DNA of 64,000 bases from an uncultured Sphingomonadales bacterium (GCA_903839675.1 CAIMDB010000018.1:1-64000), one strand, 5' to 3'; shown: positions 48,109-58,071, counted from the first letter of the stretch. Notes: generated from the letters alone by a model not told the origin. Made by a program: numbers and translations.

Positions 48109-49620
48109 ATGAACGAGATGACCACAATTTCGCGCGAGCAGCGCCCTTATTCCGAAGCCGCCAAGAAAGCGCTTTCCCGCAAGCCCGCCCTTTTCATTAA
48201 CAATGAATGGGTTGCATCTTCGCATGACGCGACAATCCCTGTTGAAGATCCATCCTGCGGTAAGGAAGTCAGCCGAATCGTTGATGCGTCGGACAAGGAT
48301 GTGGATCGCGCCGTTGCCGCGGCCCGTGCGGCGTTTGACGATGGTCGCTGGTCCAACCTTCCGCCGATGGTCCGTGACCGCACGATGCACCGCTTGGCCG
48401 ATCTTCTGGAAGCCCATGCGGACGAATTCGCCGAACTGGAAGCGATCGACAACGGTAAGCCAAAGGGCATGGCCGGTGCTGTCGACATCCCCGGTGCGAT
48501 CAGCCAGATCCGCTTCATGGCGGGCTGGGCCTCCAAGGTTGGTGGTGAAACGACCGCGCCATATACGATGCCCGCCGGCACTGTGTTCAGCTACACAGTC
48601 AAGGAACCAGTTGGCGTTTGTGCGCAGATCGTTCCCTGGAACTTCCCGCTCCTGATGGCATGCCTGAAGATTGCGCCTGCTCTGGCCGCGGGCTGCACGA
48701 TTGTGCTGAAGCCGGCTGAGCAAACGTCACTGACGGCGCTGCGTCTGGCTGATCTTGTTGCTGAAGCTGGCTTCCCCGCTGGTGTCCTGAACATCATCAC
48801 CGGCAATGGCCACACGGCGGGTGACCGGATGGTGAAGCATCCCGATGTCGATAAGGTCGCCTTCACCGGATCGACCGAAATCGGCAAGCTCATCAACAAA
48901 AACGCCACCGACACGATGAAGCGCGTCACGCTCGAACTGGGCGGCAAGTCGCCCGTCGTCGTGATGCCAGACGTTGATGTCGCCGCGACCGCACCGGGTG
49001 TTGCAGGCGCCATCTTCTTCAACGCAGGTCAGGTCTGCGTCGCCGGTTCGCGCCTCTATGCGCACCGCTCGGTATTCGACAAGGTCGTCGAAGGCATGGC
49101 GGAAACGGCGTCCTTCTGGGCACCGCGCGCCTCGCTGGACCCGGAAGCGCACATGGGCGCCATCATCAGCAAGGAACAGCACGATAAGGTTATGGGTTAT
49201 ATCGAAGCTGGCAAGCGCGATGGCGCGTCGGTTGCGATGGGTGGCGATGCACCCTCCGGTAACGGTTATTTCGTCAACCCGACCATCCTCGTCGATGTGA
49301 ACCCGCAGATGAGCGTTGTGCGTGAAGAAATCTTCGGTCCTGTTGTCGTCGCCCAGCGCTTCGATGATCTTGATGAAGTTGCCAAGTCGGCCAACGACAC
49401 GGCCTTCGGCCTGGGTGCAGGCATCTGGACCAAGGATGTGGCCACGATGCACAAGCTGGCTGCTAAGATTAAATCCGGCACGGTCTGGGGCAATTGCCAC
49501 GCGATGATCGACACCGCGCTGCCCTTTGGCGGCTACAAGGAATCGGGCATTGGCCGCGAACAGGGTAAGGCTGGTATCGACGCCTATCTTGAAACCAAGA
49601 CGGTTATCATTCAGCTGTAG
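48109..49620 (+). CDS. NAD-dependent aldehyde dehydrogenase (phenylacetaldehyde/betaine-aldehyde type)
   Basis: A 503-residue ALDH. AQIVPWNFPLLMACLKIAPALAAGCTIVLKPAEQTS is the cofactor region, FTGSTEIGKLINK the loop, LELGGKSPVVV holds the catalytic Glu and NAGQVCVAGSRLY the Cys; GYKESGIGREQGKAGI closes the fold. Its class acts on phenylacetaldehyde-like and betaine aldehydes. The start ATG 48109 follows GAGGAG. It is the first gene under the motif at 48,031, ahead of the amidohydrolase, SDR and GST genes. Confidence 0.92.
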   Translation: MNEMTTISREQRPYSEAAKKALSRKPALFINNEWVASSHDATIPVEDPSCGKEVSRIVDASDKDVDRAVAAARAAFDDGRWSNLPPMVRDRTMHRLADLLEAHADEFAELEAIDNGKPKGMAGAVDIPGAISQIRFMAGWASKVGGETTAPYTMPAGTVFSYTVKEPVGVCAQIVPWNFPLLMACLKIAPALAAGCTIVLKPAEQTSLTALRLADLVAEAGFPAGVLNIITGNGHTAGDRMVKHPDVDKVAFTGSTEIGKLINKNATDTMKRVTLELGGKSPVVVMPDVDVAATAPGVAGAIFFNAGQVCVAGSRLYAHRSVFDKVVEGMAETASFWAPRASLDPEAHMGAIISKEQHDKVMGYIEAGKRDGASVAMGGDAPSGNGYFVNPTILVDVNPQMSVVREEIFGPVVVAQRFDDLDEVAKSANDTAFGLGAGIWTKDVATMHKLAAKIKSGTVWGNCHAMIDTALPFGGYKESGIGREQGKAGIDAYLETKTVIIQL

Positions 49621-49630
49621 GGTGAGAGAG

Positions 49631-49739
49631 CCCCTCCTCTTTAGGGGAGGGGTTGGGGTGGGGGATATCCGTCACTCCAGCGTCGGGCGCGTTGCCGCAA
49701 GGCAGTCCCCACCCCAACCCCTCCCCTGAAGGAGAGGGG
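49631..49739. repeat. Large intergenic inverted repeat with CT/GA-rich arms
   Basis: The left arm (49,631-49,664, CCCCTCCTCTTTAGGGGAGG onward) and right arm (49,706-49,739) are near-complete reverse complements around a 41-base loop; each arm also folds on itself. Sphingomonad genomes carry many such intergenic elements. It fills the 136-bp space between the aldehyde dehydrogenase and amidohydrolase genes and could weaken read-through. A short open frame running through it has no gene features. Confidence 0.7.
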
Positions 49740-49756
49740 CTTTAGGAATTTTATAA

Positions 49757-50629
49757 ATGCCCATCGAACTGTCTAAGATCAAAGCCATTGACGTTCACGT
49801 CCATGCCGAAGTGTCCTGTCATGATCCTGAAGATCCGGTCATGGGCAAGTTTTTCGACGCCGCGAGCGCCTATTTTAAGGCACCACGCGAACGTCCGAAA
49901 ATGCCCGAAATCATCGAGATCTACCGCGAACAGCAGATCGCTTTCTGCATGTTCACCGTTGACTGCGAGAGCGGCATTGGCGCCAAGCGCGTGAGCAATT
50001 ACGAGATTGCCGAGATCGCCAACAAGAATGACGATATCTGCATTCCGTTCGCCTCCATCGATCCGCACAAGGGCAAGATGGGCGCACGCGAGGCGCGTGA
50101 TTTAATCGAAAACCACGGTGTGAAGGGCTTCAAGTTCCATCACATCATGCAGAACCTCGATCCGGCAGCGCAGGTCGGTTACCCGATCTACGAAGTCATC
50201 AACGAATATAAGCTGCCTGCCATCTTCCACACCGGCCATTCCGGCATGGGCACGGGTATGCGCGGCGGCGGCGGCGTGCATCTCAAATATGGCCAGCCGA
50301 TGCTGGTGGATGATGTCGCGGTCGACTTCCCCGACATGAAGATCATCCTTGCCCACCCCAGCTGGCCATGGGTCGATGAAAGCCTGTCGATGGCGCTGCA
50401 CAAGGACAATGTGTTCATCGATCTCAGCGGCTGGAGCCCCAAATACTTCCAACCGCAGATCATTCAGTACGCCAACACACAACTGCGCAAGAAGATGCTG
50501 TTCGGGTCTGACTTCCCGCTGATCCACCCACAAAAGTGGCTCGATGCCGCACGTCAGGTTGGCTTCAAGGAAGAAGTTCTGCCGGGCATCATGAAAGACA
50601 ACGCCGCAAAGCTGCTCGGCCTGGCATGA
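49757..50629 (+). CDS. Amidohydrolase-2 family hydrolase or decarboxylase
   Basis: A 290-residue (beta/alpha)8 metal enzyme. DVHVHAEVSCHDP supplies an HxH motif (about 13-15), FKFHHIMQNLDP another His, IFHTGHSGMGTGMRGGGG a third region, LAHPSWPW and FGSDFPLIHPQKW the catalytic Asp. The family has hydrolases such as LigI and non-oxidative aromatic decarboxylases such as LigW. It is closer to neither in full. The start codon is ATG 49757 after a poorly defined site. It overlaps the SDR gene by 4 bp. Confidence 0.83.
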   Translation: MPIELSKIKAIDVHVHAEVSCHDPEDPVMGKFFDAASAYFKAPRERPKMPEIIEIYREQQIAFCMFTVDCESGIGAKRVSNYEIAEIANKNDDICIPFASIDPHKGKMGAREARDLIENHGVKGFKFHHIMQNLDPAAQVGYPIYEVINEYKLPAIFHTGHSGMGTGMRGGGGVHLKYGQPMLVDDVAVDFPDMKIILAHPSWPWVDESLSMALHKDNVFIDLSGWSPKYFQPQIIQYANTQLRKKMLFGSDFPLIHPQKWLDAARQVGFKEEVLPGIMKDNAAKLLGLA

Positions 50630-51399
50630 CCGAGTTCAAGGGCCGCCACATTCTTGTGACCGGCGCGTCAACGGGGATTGGGCGGGCGACAGCACGGATG
50701 CTCGCCCGGCGCGGCGCGCGCGTCTCGCTTATCGCGCGCAGCGAGGCCACGCTTCAGGAAGCGGTTGCGGAGATCCGGTCTGAAGGCGGTGCAGCGGCCT
50801 ATGGCGTGGCCGATGTGGGTGATAAGCCCGCTCTCTTGTCGGTATTCGACACAGCAGAAGGCGCGTTCGGGCCGATTGAAGGCTTGTTTGCCAATGCGGG
50901 AATGGGCGGCAGTTTCGCGCCATTTTCTGACTATGATGATGAGATGTTCGACACGGTGATCCGCACGAACATGACAAGCGTGTTCTGGGCGATGAAGCGG
51001 GTTTTGCCAGGTATGGTCGCGCGCAAACGGGGATCTATCGTTATCACCGGTAGTCTTGCGAGCGAACGCGGCATGGCGAATAATCCCGGTTATGTCGCAT
51101 CAAAGCATGCGGTGCTTGGTTTGGCGCGGGCTGCGGCGCTTGAGGTCGCGCCCTCCAATGTGCGCGTCAACTGCATCTTGCCCGGCCTCATCGAAACGCC
51201 TTTGCTGCACAATATTGGCGGTGATGACATTCCCGCGGCCATGGCATTTATGGGTCGGAATGTTCCGCAAGGCCGGGTTGGCACCGCGGACGAGACGGCT
51301 GAAGTCGCAACCTTCCTGCTTTCTGATGCGGCCAGCCATGTGACCGGTCAGGCATGGGCGGTCGACGGCGGCATACTCGGCACATTGTCTGTACGATAA
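50626..51399 (+). CDS. Short-chain dehydrogenase/reductase
   Basis: A 257-residue classical SDR: HILVTGASTGIGRATARM, FANAGMGGSF, VITGSLASERG (Ser), YVASKHA (Tyr/Lys) and LPGLIETP; the end GQAWAVDGGILGT is typical of FabG-like enzymes. It overlaps the amidohydrolase gene by 4 bp. It is not of the LigD subtype. The substrate is not inferable. Confidence 0.88.
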   Translation: MTEFKGRHILVTGASTGIGRATARMLARRGARVSLIARSEATLQEAVAEIRSEGGAAAYGVADVGDKPALLSVFDTAEGAFGPIEGLFANAGMGGSFAPFSDYDDEMFDTVIRTNMTSVFWAMKRVLPGMVARKRGSIVITGSLASERGMANNPGYVASKHAVLGLARAAALEVAPSNVRVNCILPGLIETPLLHNIGGDDIPAAMAFMGRNVPQGRVGTADETAEVATFLLSDAASHVTGQAWAVDGGILGTLSVR

Positions 51400-51405
51400 G
51401 GGTGA

Positions 51406-51421
51406 CCAACCGAATGGTTGG
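51406..51421. promoter_or_regulatory. CCAACC-GAAT-GGTTGG palindrome
   Basis: A perfect six-base palindrome with a four-base spacer, 16 bp upstream of the GST start at 51,438 and 6 bp after the SDR stop. It could be an operator or a short RNA hairpin. It does not belong to either of the two operator families named above. Confidence 0.35.
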
Positions 51422-51437
51422 CGATGGGAGGAAGCAT

Positions 51438-52214
51438 ATGGGCCTGAAATACTACCATGCCGAGCCGCTGGCCAATTCGCTCAAATCGATGATCCCTTTG
51501 AAAGAAAAGGGTCTGGCTTATGAGAGCATCTACGTCGACCTTCATAAGTTTGAACAACATTCGGAATGGTTCACCGCCCTCAATCCGGAAGGGCAGGTGC
51601 CGGTTCTGGATCATAACGGCGTCATCATTACCCACACGACCGTGATCAATGAATATCTGGAAGATGCTTTTCCGGACGATCAGCCAGAAGATGCGCCGCT
51701 TCGCCCCCGTGACCCGAAAGGCGCCGCACGGATGCGCTATTGGAACAAGTTCATCGACGAACATGTGATGAACCATGTTTCAATGCACGGCTGGCACCGG
51801 ATGATCCGCATCGTCACCCAGAATATCGAAGATGGGACGTTCGATGAGCTGATGGCGCGTATTCCGCTGCCGGATCAGCGCAAGAAATGGATGACGGCGC
51901 GGTCTGGCTTCTCGGAGGCTGATCTGGCGAATGCGACGAGCAAGATCGAGTATGCGCTCGACAAGATTGAAAAGCAGTTGGGCGAAACGGCCTGGCTGGC
52001 GGGTGAGACCTACACACTCGCTGACATCAATTTCTATTCGCACTGTGGCGCGATGGTGGAGCGCATGTTCCCCGATCTTGAGGTCGCAACCCGCTGCCCC
52101 AAACTAGTCGAGTGGCGTGATCGGGTCGCTGCGCGTCCGGCAGTGGCCGAAGCGTTGAAGAGTGAGGACCGCACTATGCCGGGTCTGCGCACTTGGTCAG
52201 GGCACGTGCGCTGA
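51438..52214 (+). CDS. Glutathione S-transferase, LigF-like beta-etherase candidate
   Basis: A 258-residue GST with strong LigF character: YYHAEPLANSLKSMIPLKEKGL, KFEQHSEWFTALNPEGQVPVLDHNG, THTTVINEYLEDAFPD and RMRYWNKFIDEHVMNHVSMHGWHRMI. In LigF the same NPxGQVPxLDHDG and STVINEYLDEAFP stretches hold glutathione. The expected reaction is glutathione-dependent cleavage of the beta-aryl ether of a Calpha-keto dimer. The start is ATG 51438 with GGGAGGA upstream. A bidirectional terminator follows. Confidence 0.87.
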   Translation: MGLKYYHAEPLANSLKSMIPLKEKGLAYESIYVDLHKFEQHSEWFTALNPEGQVPVLDHNGVIITHTTVINEYLEDAFPDDQPEDAPLRPRDPKGAARMRYWNKFIDEHVMNHVSMHGWHRMIRIVTQNIEDGTFDELMARIPLPDQRKKWMTARSGFSEADLANATSKIEYALDKIEKQLGETAWLAGETYTLADINFYSHCGAMVERMFPDLEVATRCPKLVEWRDRVAARPAVAEALKSEDRTMPGLRTWSGHVR

Positions 52215-52221
52215 AAAAGCG

Positions 52222-52243
52222 GGGAGGGGCTTTATCCCCTCCC
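52222..52243. terminator. Bidirectional hairpin between GST and purU
   Basis: GGGAGGGG (52,222-52,229) pairs perfectly with CCCCTCCC (52,236-52,243) around CTTTAT. A-rich sequence before it (AAAAA at 52,214-52,218) would read as a T run on the minus strand. It lies between convergent genes. Confidence 0.65.
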
Positions 52244-52251
52244 AACTCAGC

Positions 52252-53112
52252 TTAGTCTTTGAACACCACTGTTTTCGTGCCGTTCACGAAGACGCGGTCC
52301 TGCAAATGCCAGTGTACCGCCTGTGCAAGCACACGACGTTCAATGTCGCGGCCCTTGCGAACGAGATCTTCCGGCGTATCGGCGTGGCTGATGGCTTCGA
52401 CATCCTGATGGATGATTGGGCCTTCATCGAGATCTTCGGTCACATAGTGCGCGGTCGCCCCGATCATCTTCACGCCGCGGGCGTGGGCCTGGTGATAAGG
52501 CTTTGCGCCTTTGAAGCCGGGCAGGAAGCTGTGGTGGATATTGATGCAACGGCCGCTGAGGAAGGCGGAGAGATCATCCGACAGAATTTGCATGTAGCGC
52601 GCCAGCACAACCAGCTCGGCACCTGTAGCCGTCACGATTTCCTTGATCTGTGCTTCCTGCTGCGGCTTGGTGTCCTTGGTCACCGGCAGGTGATGGAACG
52701 GAATGTCTCCGAGCAGCGAGATATTGAGCGCGTCGCGCGGGTGGTTACAAATGATGCCGACCACCTCCATCGGGATTTCGCCGATACGGACACGGTAGAG
52801 CAGATCGCCAAGACAATGGTCGAACTTGGAGACCATCAGAAGCACCTTGCGTGATTCTCCCACGGGGCGAAGCCGCCAGTCCATTTCACATTCTACGGCA
52901 TAAGCCGAAATGGCGGTGCGGAAGCCATCGGTGCTGGTTCCTTCGCCCATTTCAAAGACGACGCGCATGAAGAAGCGATCGCTCTCTTTATCATTAAACT
53001 GCTGCGATTCCATGATGTTACCGCCATTGTCGGCAAGCAGTCGCGCCATACCGGCGACCAGGCCCGGACGGTCCGGGCAGGAAAGTGTCAGAACATGGCG
53101 GTGGTCGAGCAT
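52252..53112 (-). CDS. purU: Formyltetrahydrofolate deformylase PurU
   Basis: A 286-residue enzyme that hydrolyses 10-formyl-tetrahydrofolate to formate and tetrahydrofolate. The N-terminal ACT domain ([21 protein letters not shown], 6-75) is followed by the formyltransferase core with [16 protein letters not shown] (Asn191, His193) and [14 protein letters not shown] (Asp229), the usual triad. It stands back to back with ligM. The methyl groups removed by LigM end up as C1-tetrahydrofolate, and PurU can release them as formate. Confidence 0.92.
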   Translation of the reverse strand: MLDHRHVLTLSCPDRPGLVAGMARLLADNGGNIMESQQFNDKESDRFFMRVVFEMGEGTSTDGFRTAISAYAVECEMDWRLRPVGESRKVLLMVSKFDHCLGDLLYRVRIGEIPMEVVGIICNHPRDALNISLLGDIPFHHLPVTKDTKPQQEAQIKEIVTATGAELVVLARYMQILSDDLSAFLSGRCINIHHSFLPGFKGAKPYHQAHARGVKMIGATAHYVTEDLDEGPIIHQDVEAISHADTPEDLVRKGRDIERRVLAQAVHWHLQDRVFVNGTKTVVFKD

Positions 53113-53138
53113 TTGTTTCTCTCCGGGAATTTATTGTT

Positions 53139-53150
53139 TGTGTTGCATAC
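53139..53150. promoter_or_regulatory. GTATGCAACACA motif (minus strand) between purU and ligM
   Basis: On the plus strand it reads TGTGTTGCATAC. It is the exact reverse complement of the element at 48,031-48,042 and lies 26 bp from the purU start and 49 bp from the ligM start, so it can serve both. TTGTATGC is contained in the extended minus-strand sequence. Confidence 0.6.
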
Positions 53151-53184
53151 AAAAAATGATATGCCCTGCCTATCGTTTTTTTGA

Positions 53185-54600
<1,416 letters not shown>

Positions 54601-54616
54601 GCCGATTGTTGACGTG

Positions 54617-54647
54617 CACCCGCGACGCCAAAACCGGCGCGCGGGTG
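54617..54647 (+). terminator. Stable hairpin between ligM and metF
   Basis: CACCCGCG (54,617-54,624) pairs with CGCGGGTG (54,640-54,647), and CGCC/GGCG (54,626-54,629 and 54,636-54,639) extends the stem across one bulged A to an AAAACC loop. No T tract follows, so a processing site or a partial terminator that lowers metF relative to ligM is more likely than full termination. Confidence 0.55.
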
Positions 54648-54675
54648 ACACGCTTTATTCTTGAGAGGCGCACCT

Positions 54676-55545
54676 ATGGCCAGTTCCGCACTGATCCATC
54701 CCAATTGGGATCGGCCCCCAGCGGGCGTTACTGAGGGCTTCTCTCTTGAAATGACGGCCAAGGATGAGGCGTCGTTGCGGGACGCAGCGCCGCTCATTCC
54801 TGCCGAAACACCCATTGCGGTGACCTATCTTCCCGGTGAAGAGGTGGATGCCCGCGTGGCAGCCACCATTGCGGTGCGGGAATTGGGATTTGAACCGATG
54901 CCGCATTTTTCGGCGCGTCGGATTACCTCGCAGGATGACTTCGAGGCCTATCTGAAGGCCGTGGTGGAAAAGGCAGGTGTGCGCCGCTGCTTCATCGTGG
55001 CGGGCGACCCGCCCGAGCCGCAGGGGCCGTATTTTGACACCATGGCGTTGATTGCGACAGGTGCGTTTGAACGCTCCGGCATTCAAGCCATTGGCATTGG
55101 CGGACACCCGGAAGGGCATCCGAACATGTCAGAGGCGGAATGCTGGGCCGTCCTTGAAGCCAAGGTCCGTGAGATCGAAAGTCGCGGCATGGCGCCGCTT
55201 GTCGTGACGCAGTTCGGATTTGATCCCGACGCGTTTCTGGTTTGGCTGAAGGAGCTTCGCGCGCGGGGCATCATGTGCCCGGTCCGCATTGGTATTCCAG
55301 GGCCTGCCGGGATCAAGCGCTTGCTCGCCTTCGCTGCGCGCTGTGGCGTTGGGGCCTCTGCTTCTGTCATGAAGAAGTACGGCGTCAGCATCACCAATCT
55401 GCTCGGCACAGCTGGCCCCGATAAGCTGGTAGATGCGTTTGCCAAGGGATTGGGTGATGAGCATGGCCGCGTGCGCCTGCATTTCTATCCGTTCGGCGGG
55501 CTCAGAAAGACCGTGGAGTGGATTGCGGATTACGCCCAGCGATAG
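54676..55545 (+). CDS. metF: Methylenetetrahydrofolate reductase-family protein (MetF-like)
   Basis: A 289-residue flavoprotein-type TIM barrel of the MetF family that interconverts 5-methyl- and 5,10-methylene-tetrahydrofolate. Family stretches: FSLEMTAKD, IAVTYLPGEE, AGDPPEPQGPYF, GIGGHPEGHPNM, VVTQFGFDPDAFL and RIGIPGPAGIKRLL. A metF beside ligM is known in Sphingobium, where it oxidises the methyl-tetrahydrofolate made by O-demethylation. ATG 54676 is taken as the start; GAGAGG precedes it. A second, housekeeping metF probably exists elsewhere. Confidence 0.88.
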   Translation: MASSALIHPNWDRPPAGVTEGFSLEMTAKDEASLRDAAPLIPAETPIAVTYLPGEEVDARVAATIAVRELGFEPMPHFSARRITSQDDFEAYLKAVVEKAGVRRCFIVAGDPPEPQGPYFDTMALIATGAFERSGIQAIGIGGHPEGHPNMSEAECWAVLEAKVREIESRGMAPLVVTQFGFDPDAFLVWLKELRARGIMCPVRIGIPGPAGIKRLLAFAARCGVGASASVMKKYGVSITNLLGTAGPDKLVDAFAKGLGDEHGRVRLHFYPFGGLRKTVEWIADYAQR

Positions 55546-55617
55546 GGCAGGGCCGTGTTCACCTGTGGTTCAGCGGACCGGGGCACTATGTAGGCTCAAC
55601 ATGTCGGGGGTCGAACC

Positions 55618-55827
55618 ATGATGAAGCCTGTTCTAATCATTGCCCTGCTGGCGCTCGGCGGCTGCGCGAATACCCGCCAATATTCTCTGAATGAGCAGTG
55701 CGTGCATGAACCGGGTTGCGTCTCGACCTTTTCCGAGCATGGCGGCGCCCCTCATGCGGCAGCCATCGCCCCGGTGAATGCCGGGCAGTGGGAACCTATC
55801 GTCAAAGTCCGGAAGGACCCCAAGTAG
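55618..55827 (+). CDS. Small lipoprotein
   Basis: A 69-residue open frame. MMKPVLIIALLALGGCANTRQ is a lipoprotein signal with lipobox LGGC (Cys16), followed by a mature part with two more Cys (EQCVHEPGCVS), which might form a disulfide. The start is ATG 55618. No family is recognised. It stands 72 bp after metF, with nothing notable in the gap, and converges on the VOC gene. Confidence 0.65.
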   Translation: MMKPVLIIALLALGGCANTRQYSLNEQCVHEPGCVSTFSEHGGAPHAAAIAPVNAGQWEPIVKVRKDPK

Positions 55828-55851
55828 CGCTGATTTTGCGCGACTGTGCGT

Positions 55852-56250
55852 TCAATCCCCGAAGAAATTCAGTTCCAGTAGAACTCCGTTGGGGTCCTGC
55901 GTGAAGACCTGACGCAGACCAATTGCGGCAATGAGGTTCACCTGATGATCCATGTCGCGGGCGTTAAGTCGCGCCATGACGTCATCATAGCCCGAACAGT
56001 TAAGCGCGATATGGTGGATGGAACCGGTTGGCCCCGTGGCGACGTCGCGGTCATAAGTGCGAACACAATCCAGGCTGTTGATGTGCAGGATCGGGCGGCC
56101 CGCGCCATCATACATCCATTGCGCTGTCTGCGGCGTCAGCGGAGGCGGGGCGTCGCGGCGTTCAAGGTCCAATAGTTCCGCATAAAAGTCGCACGTTCCG
56201 TCCAGATCGGCCGTGATGATGTTGACATGGTCGAGTGCGTTGACCTTCAT
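55852..56250 (-). CDS. VOC-superfamily (glyoxalase/dioxygenase fold) protein
   Basis: A 132-residue single VOC domain. LDHVNIITADLDGTCDFYAELLDLERRD starts the first beta-alpha-beta-beta-beta unit with a metal-type His at position 8; SIHHIALNCSGYDDVMARL and QDPNGVLLELNFFGD give a second His and a terminal Glu. These are the ligand positions of glyoxalase-like metal enzymes. The start ATG 56250 has AAGGAA upstream. It is the last gene of the leftward SDR-SDR-VOC operon. Isomerase, glutathione-adduct or ring-cleavage roles are all possible. Confidence 0.82.
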   Translation of the reverse strand: MKVNALDHVNIITADLDGTCDFYAELLDLERRDAPPPLTPQTAQWMYDGAGRPILHINSLDCVRTYDRDVATGPTGSIHHIALNCSGYDDVMARLNARDMDHQVNLIAAIGLRQVFTQDPNGVLLELNFFGD

Positions 56251-56263
56251 GCGGCTGTTCCTT

Positions 56264-57166
56264 CTAAGTGGCCTTGCGCGCCGCAGCGCGGGCTTCCGAA
56301 TAGCGATCCCGACGGAATTTTTCGAAGCCGGTCCGCTTTTCGAAGCCCGGATCTTCAGGCAAGTCACGGAAATCTGCAAGATATTCCTGAAACAGCTCGG
56401 AGACCTCGTCCTTGAACTCGGGGTGCGAGAAGATATAGGTCCTGTTTTCGCGCATGCCTTCAAGAACGCGTGCGGCAATGACGTCTGGCTCCATGCCGAA
56501 TTCGTGGAATTCGGCCAGGCGCTGGACGTTGGCGGTGTCGACTGGCTTCGCGCCGTCGAGCAATTCCTTGGGGCGGACATCATCGCTGGCGTAAATGTAA
56601 GATTTGACGAGGCCGGGGCACAGGATCGACACGCCAATGCCATGCGGCGCGAGGCTGTAGCGCAGCGATTCAGACATGCCGCGCAAGGCGAACTTGGTCG
56701 TGTTGTAAATGCCCGGTGCGCCTGATGCGAGCCAGCCGGCCATCGACGCTGTGTTGACGATATACCCGCCATTGCCCGCCGCAATCATGCGCGGGACGAA
56801 GGTCATCACGCCATTGATGGGGCCATGCAGGTTGACGCCCATCACCCAATCCCAGTCAGAATAGCTTGAGTCTTCAATGGTTTGAAAAAGGTTGATGCCT
56901 GCGTTGTTGAACAGCAAGCTGACAGGTCCAAACTTGGCCTCGACTTCATCTGCGGCCTTTTCCATCGCATCGCGCGATGACACGTCGACCTGCACACCCA
57001 TGACGCTCTGATTGTCGAGCGTTTTCAGGGCCTTTTCGATGGCGTCCTGACGGATGTCGGCAATGGCGACCTTGCAGCCTTCCGCCAGCAATGCACGAAC
57101 AAGGCCGATGCCGATGCCGTTAGCGCCGCCGGTGACGAAGGCAGTACGTCCCGCAAACTCGATCAT
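56264..57166 (-). CDS. LigD-like short-chain dehydrogenase
   Basis: A 300-residue SDR. TAFVTGGANGIGIGLVRALL is the cofactor loop; NNAGINLFQTIEDSSYSDWDWVMGVNLHGPINGVMTFVPRMI, VNTASMAGW (Ser), YNTTK (Tyr/Lys) and LCPGLVKSYIY follow, with a C-terminal extension as in LigD/LigL/LigN. It overlaps the neighbouring SDR by 4 bp. NAD+-dependent oxidation of a benzylic alcohol in an aryl-ether or other dimer is inferred. Confidence 0.88.
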   Translation of the reverse strand: MIEFAGRTAFVTGGANGIGIGLVRALLAEGCKVAIADIRQDAIEKALKTLDNQSVMGVQVDVSSRDAMEKAADEVEAKFGPVSLLFNNAGINLFQTIEDSSYSDWDWVMGVNLHGPINGVMTFVPRMIAAGNGGYIVNTASMAGWLASGAPGIYNTTKFALRGMSESLRYSLAPHGIGVSILCPGLVKSYIYASDDVRPKELLDGAKPVDTANVQRLAEFHEFGMEPDVIAARVLEGMRENRTYIFSHPEFKDEVSELFQEYLADFRDLPEDPGFEKRTGFEKFRRDRYSEARAAARKAT

Positions 57167-58071
57167 GCCTTCAATTCCTTCTGGCGCTTGATTTCATCGG
57201 CCCAGATCGGGCTGTTGAACAGCATGGAGAACGTTTGCTTATACTCCTCGTTCTGCGGGAGTTTGGCCGGGACCGAAGCGATCATTGCATTGGCGCGGTC
57301 GGTCACGCCGTCAAGGAATTCGGCATGCGTCAGGATGTAGAGCTCATCGTTGAGGATGCCCTCCAGCACGCGTTCCCCGACCTGTTCCTTGGTGTGGTAG
57401 AGGTGGAAGAAATTGCCGCCATTCTGCCGGCGCTTGTCGGCTTCGGCATAGCCCGTTTCGGCGAGTTCGGCAGGGCGGGTTTTGCTCGCTTCGGCAATGT
57501 TTGACTGCACGGCCCCTGGGCAGAAAGCGGAGCAGATGACGCCCTTTGCTTCAAGTTCCGGGCGCATGCATTCCATCATCGTGACGACGGCGGCTTTGCC
57601 GGTGGAATAGATCGTCGTTCCGCCAACAGGCACGATGCCTGACATGGAAGCCGTGTTGACGATGTGCCCGCCTTCGCCGTGCGACAGGATACGCGGAAGC
57701 ATGGTCGTTACGCCGTTGATGGTGCCGCCCAGATTGACCCCCATCACCCAATCCCAGTCGGCATAGCTCGCCATTTCCGTTGGCCCAACGACGGCGACGC
57801 CTGCGTTGTTGCAGAGGATGTGAATCTTCCCGAATCGTGCTTCTGTGGCGTCGGCAGCCTCGGCAAACTGGGCGCGGTTGGTGACGTCGAGTTTCAGGGC
57901 CAGAACGCGTTCCGGCGAGCCCAGTTCTGCCTTGGCCTCTTCCAGATGATCGTCGCGGATGTCAGCAACGACGACATTCATGCCGGCGCCAAGCAGGGCC
58001 TTTGCGATGCCGAGGCCGATGCCGGAGGCGCCGCCTGTGATGAATGCTGTCTTGCCGGGTAGATTTTGCAT
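57163..58071 (-). CDS. LigD-like short-chain dehydrogenase
   Basis: A 302-residue SDR. AFITGGASGIGLGIAKALL, CNNAGVAVVGPTEMASYADWDWVMGVNLGGTINGVTTMLPRI, VNTASMSGI (Ser), YSTGK (Tyr/Lys), then FCPGAVQSNIAEASKTRPAEL. The last block closely resembles the LigD stretch ending SNIAEASRLRPAKY, so of the five SDRs this is the best Calpha-dehydrogenase candidate. The start ATG 58071 follows GGAGAGGA. It heads the leftward operon, facing the MFS gene across a 189-bp gap with two motif sites. Confidence 0.9.
   Translation of the reverse strand: MQNLPGKTAFITGGASGIGLGIAKALLGAGMNVVVADIRDDHLEEAKAELGSPERVLALKLDVTNRAQFAEAADATEARFGKIHILCNNAGVAVVGPTEMASYADWDWVMGVNLGGTINGVTTMLPRILSHGEGGHIVNTASMSGIVPVGGTTIYSTGKAAVVTMMECMRPELEAKGVICSAFCPGAVQSNIAEASKTRPAELAETGYAEADKRRQNGGNFFHLYHTKEQVGERVLEGILNDELYILTHAEFLDGVTDRANAMIASVPAKLPQNEEYKQTFSMLFNSPIWADEIKRQKELKA

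Noticed and set aside
49526-49729. Small plus-strand open frame across the 49.6-kb inverted repeat
   Set aside because: It overlaps the end of the aldehyde dehydrogenase and then the repeat arms; no start signal and no coding pattern.
49757-50629. Calling the amidohydrolase a second LigI or LigW
   Set aside because: It keeps HxH and the C-terminal Asp of the superfamily but lacks the LigI block [12 protein letters not shown] and the LigW block LWGFYAQSPSERAT, so only the superfamily is stated.
56264-56784. Minus-strand frame that would extend the VOC protein to 310 residues
   Set aside because: The added N-terminal half lies within the SDR gene in another frame and is Ser/Arg-rich shadow sequence; the VOC domain starts at the ATG at 56,250 with its own ribosome-binding site.
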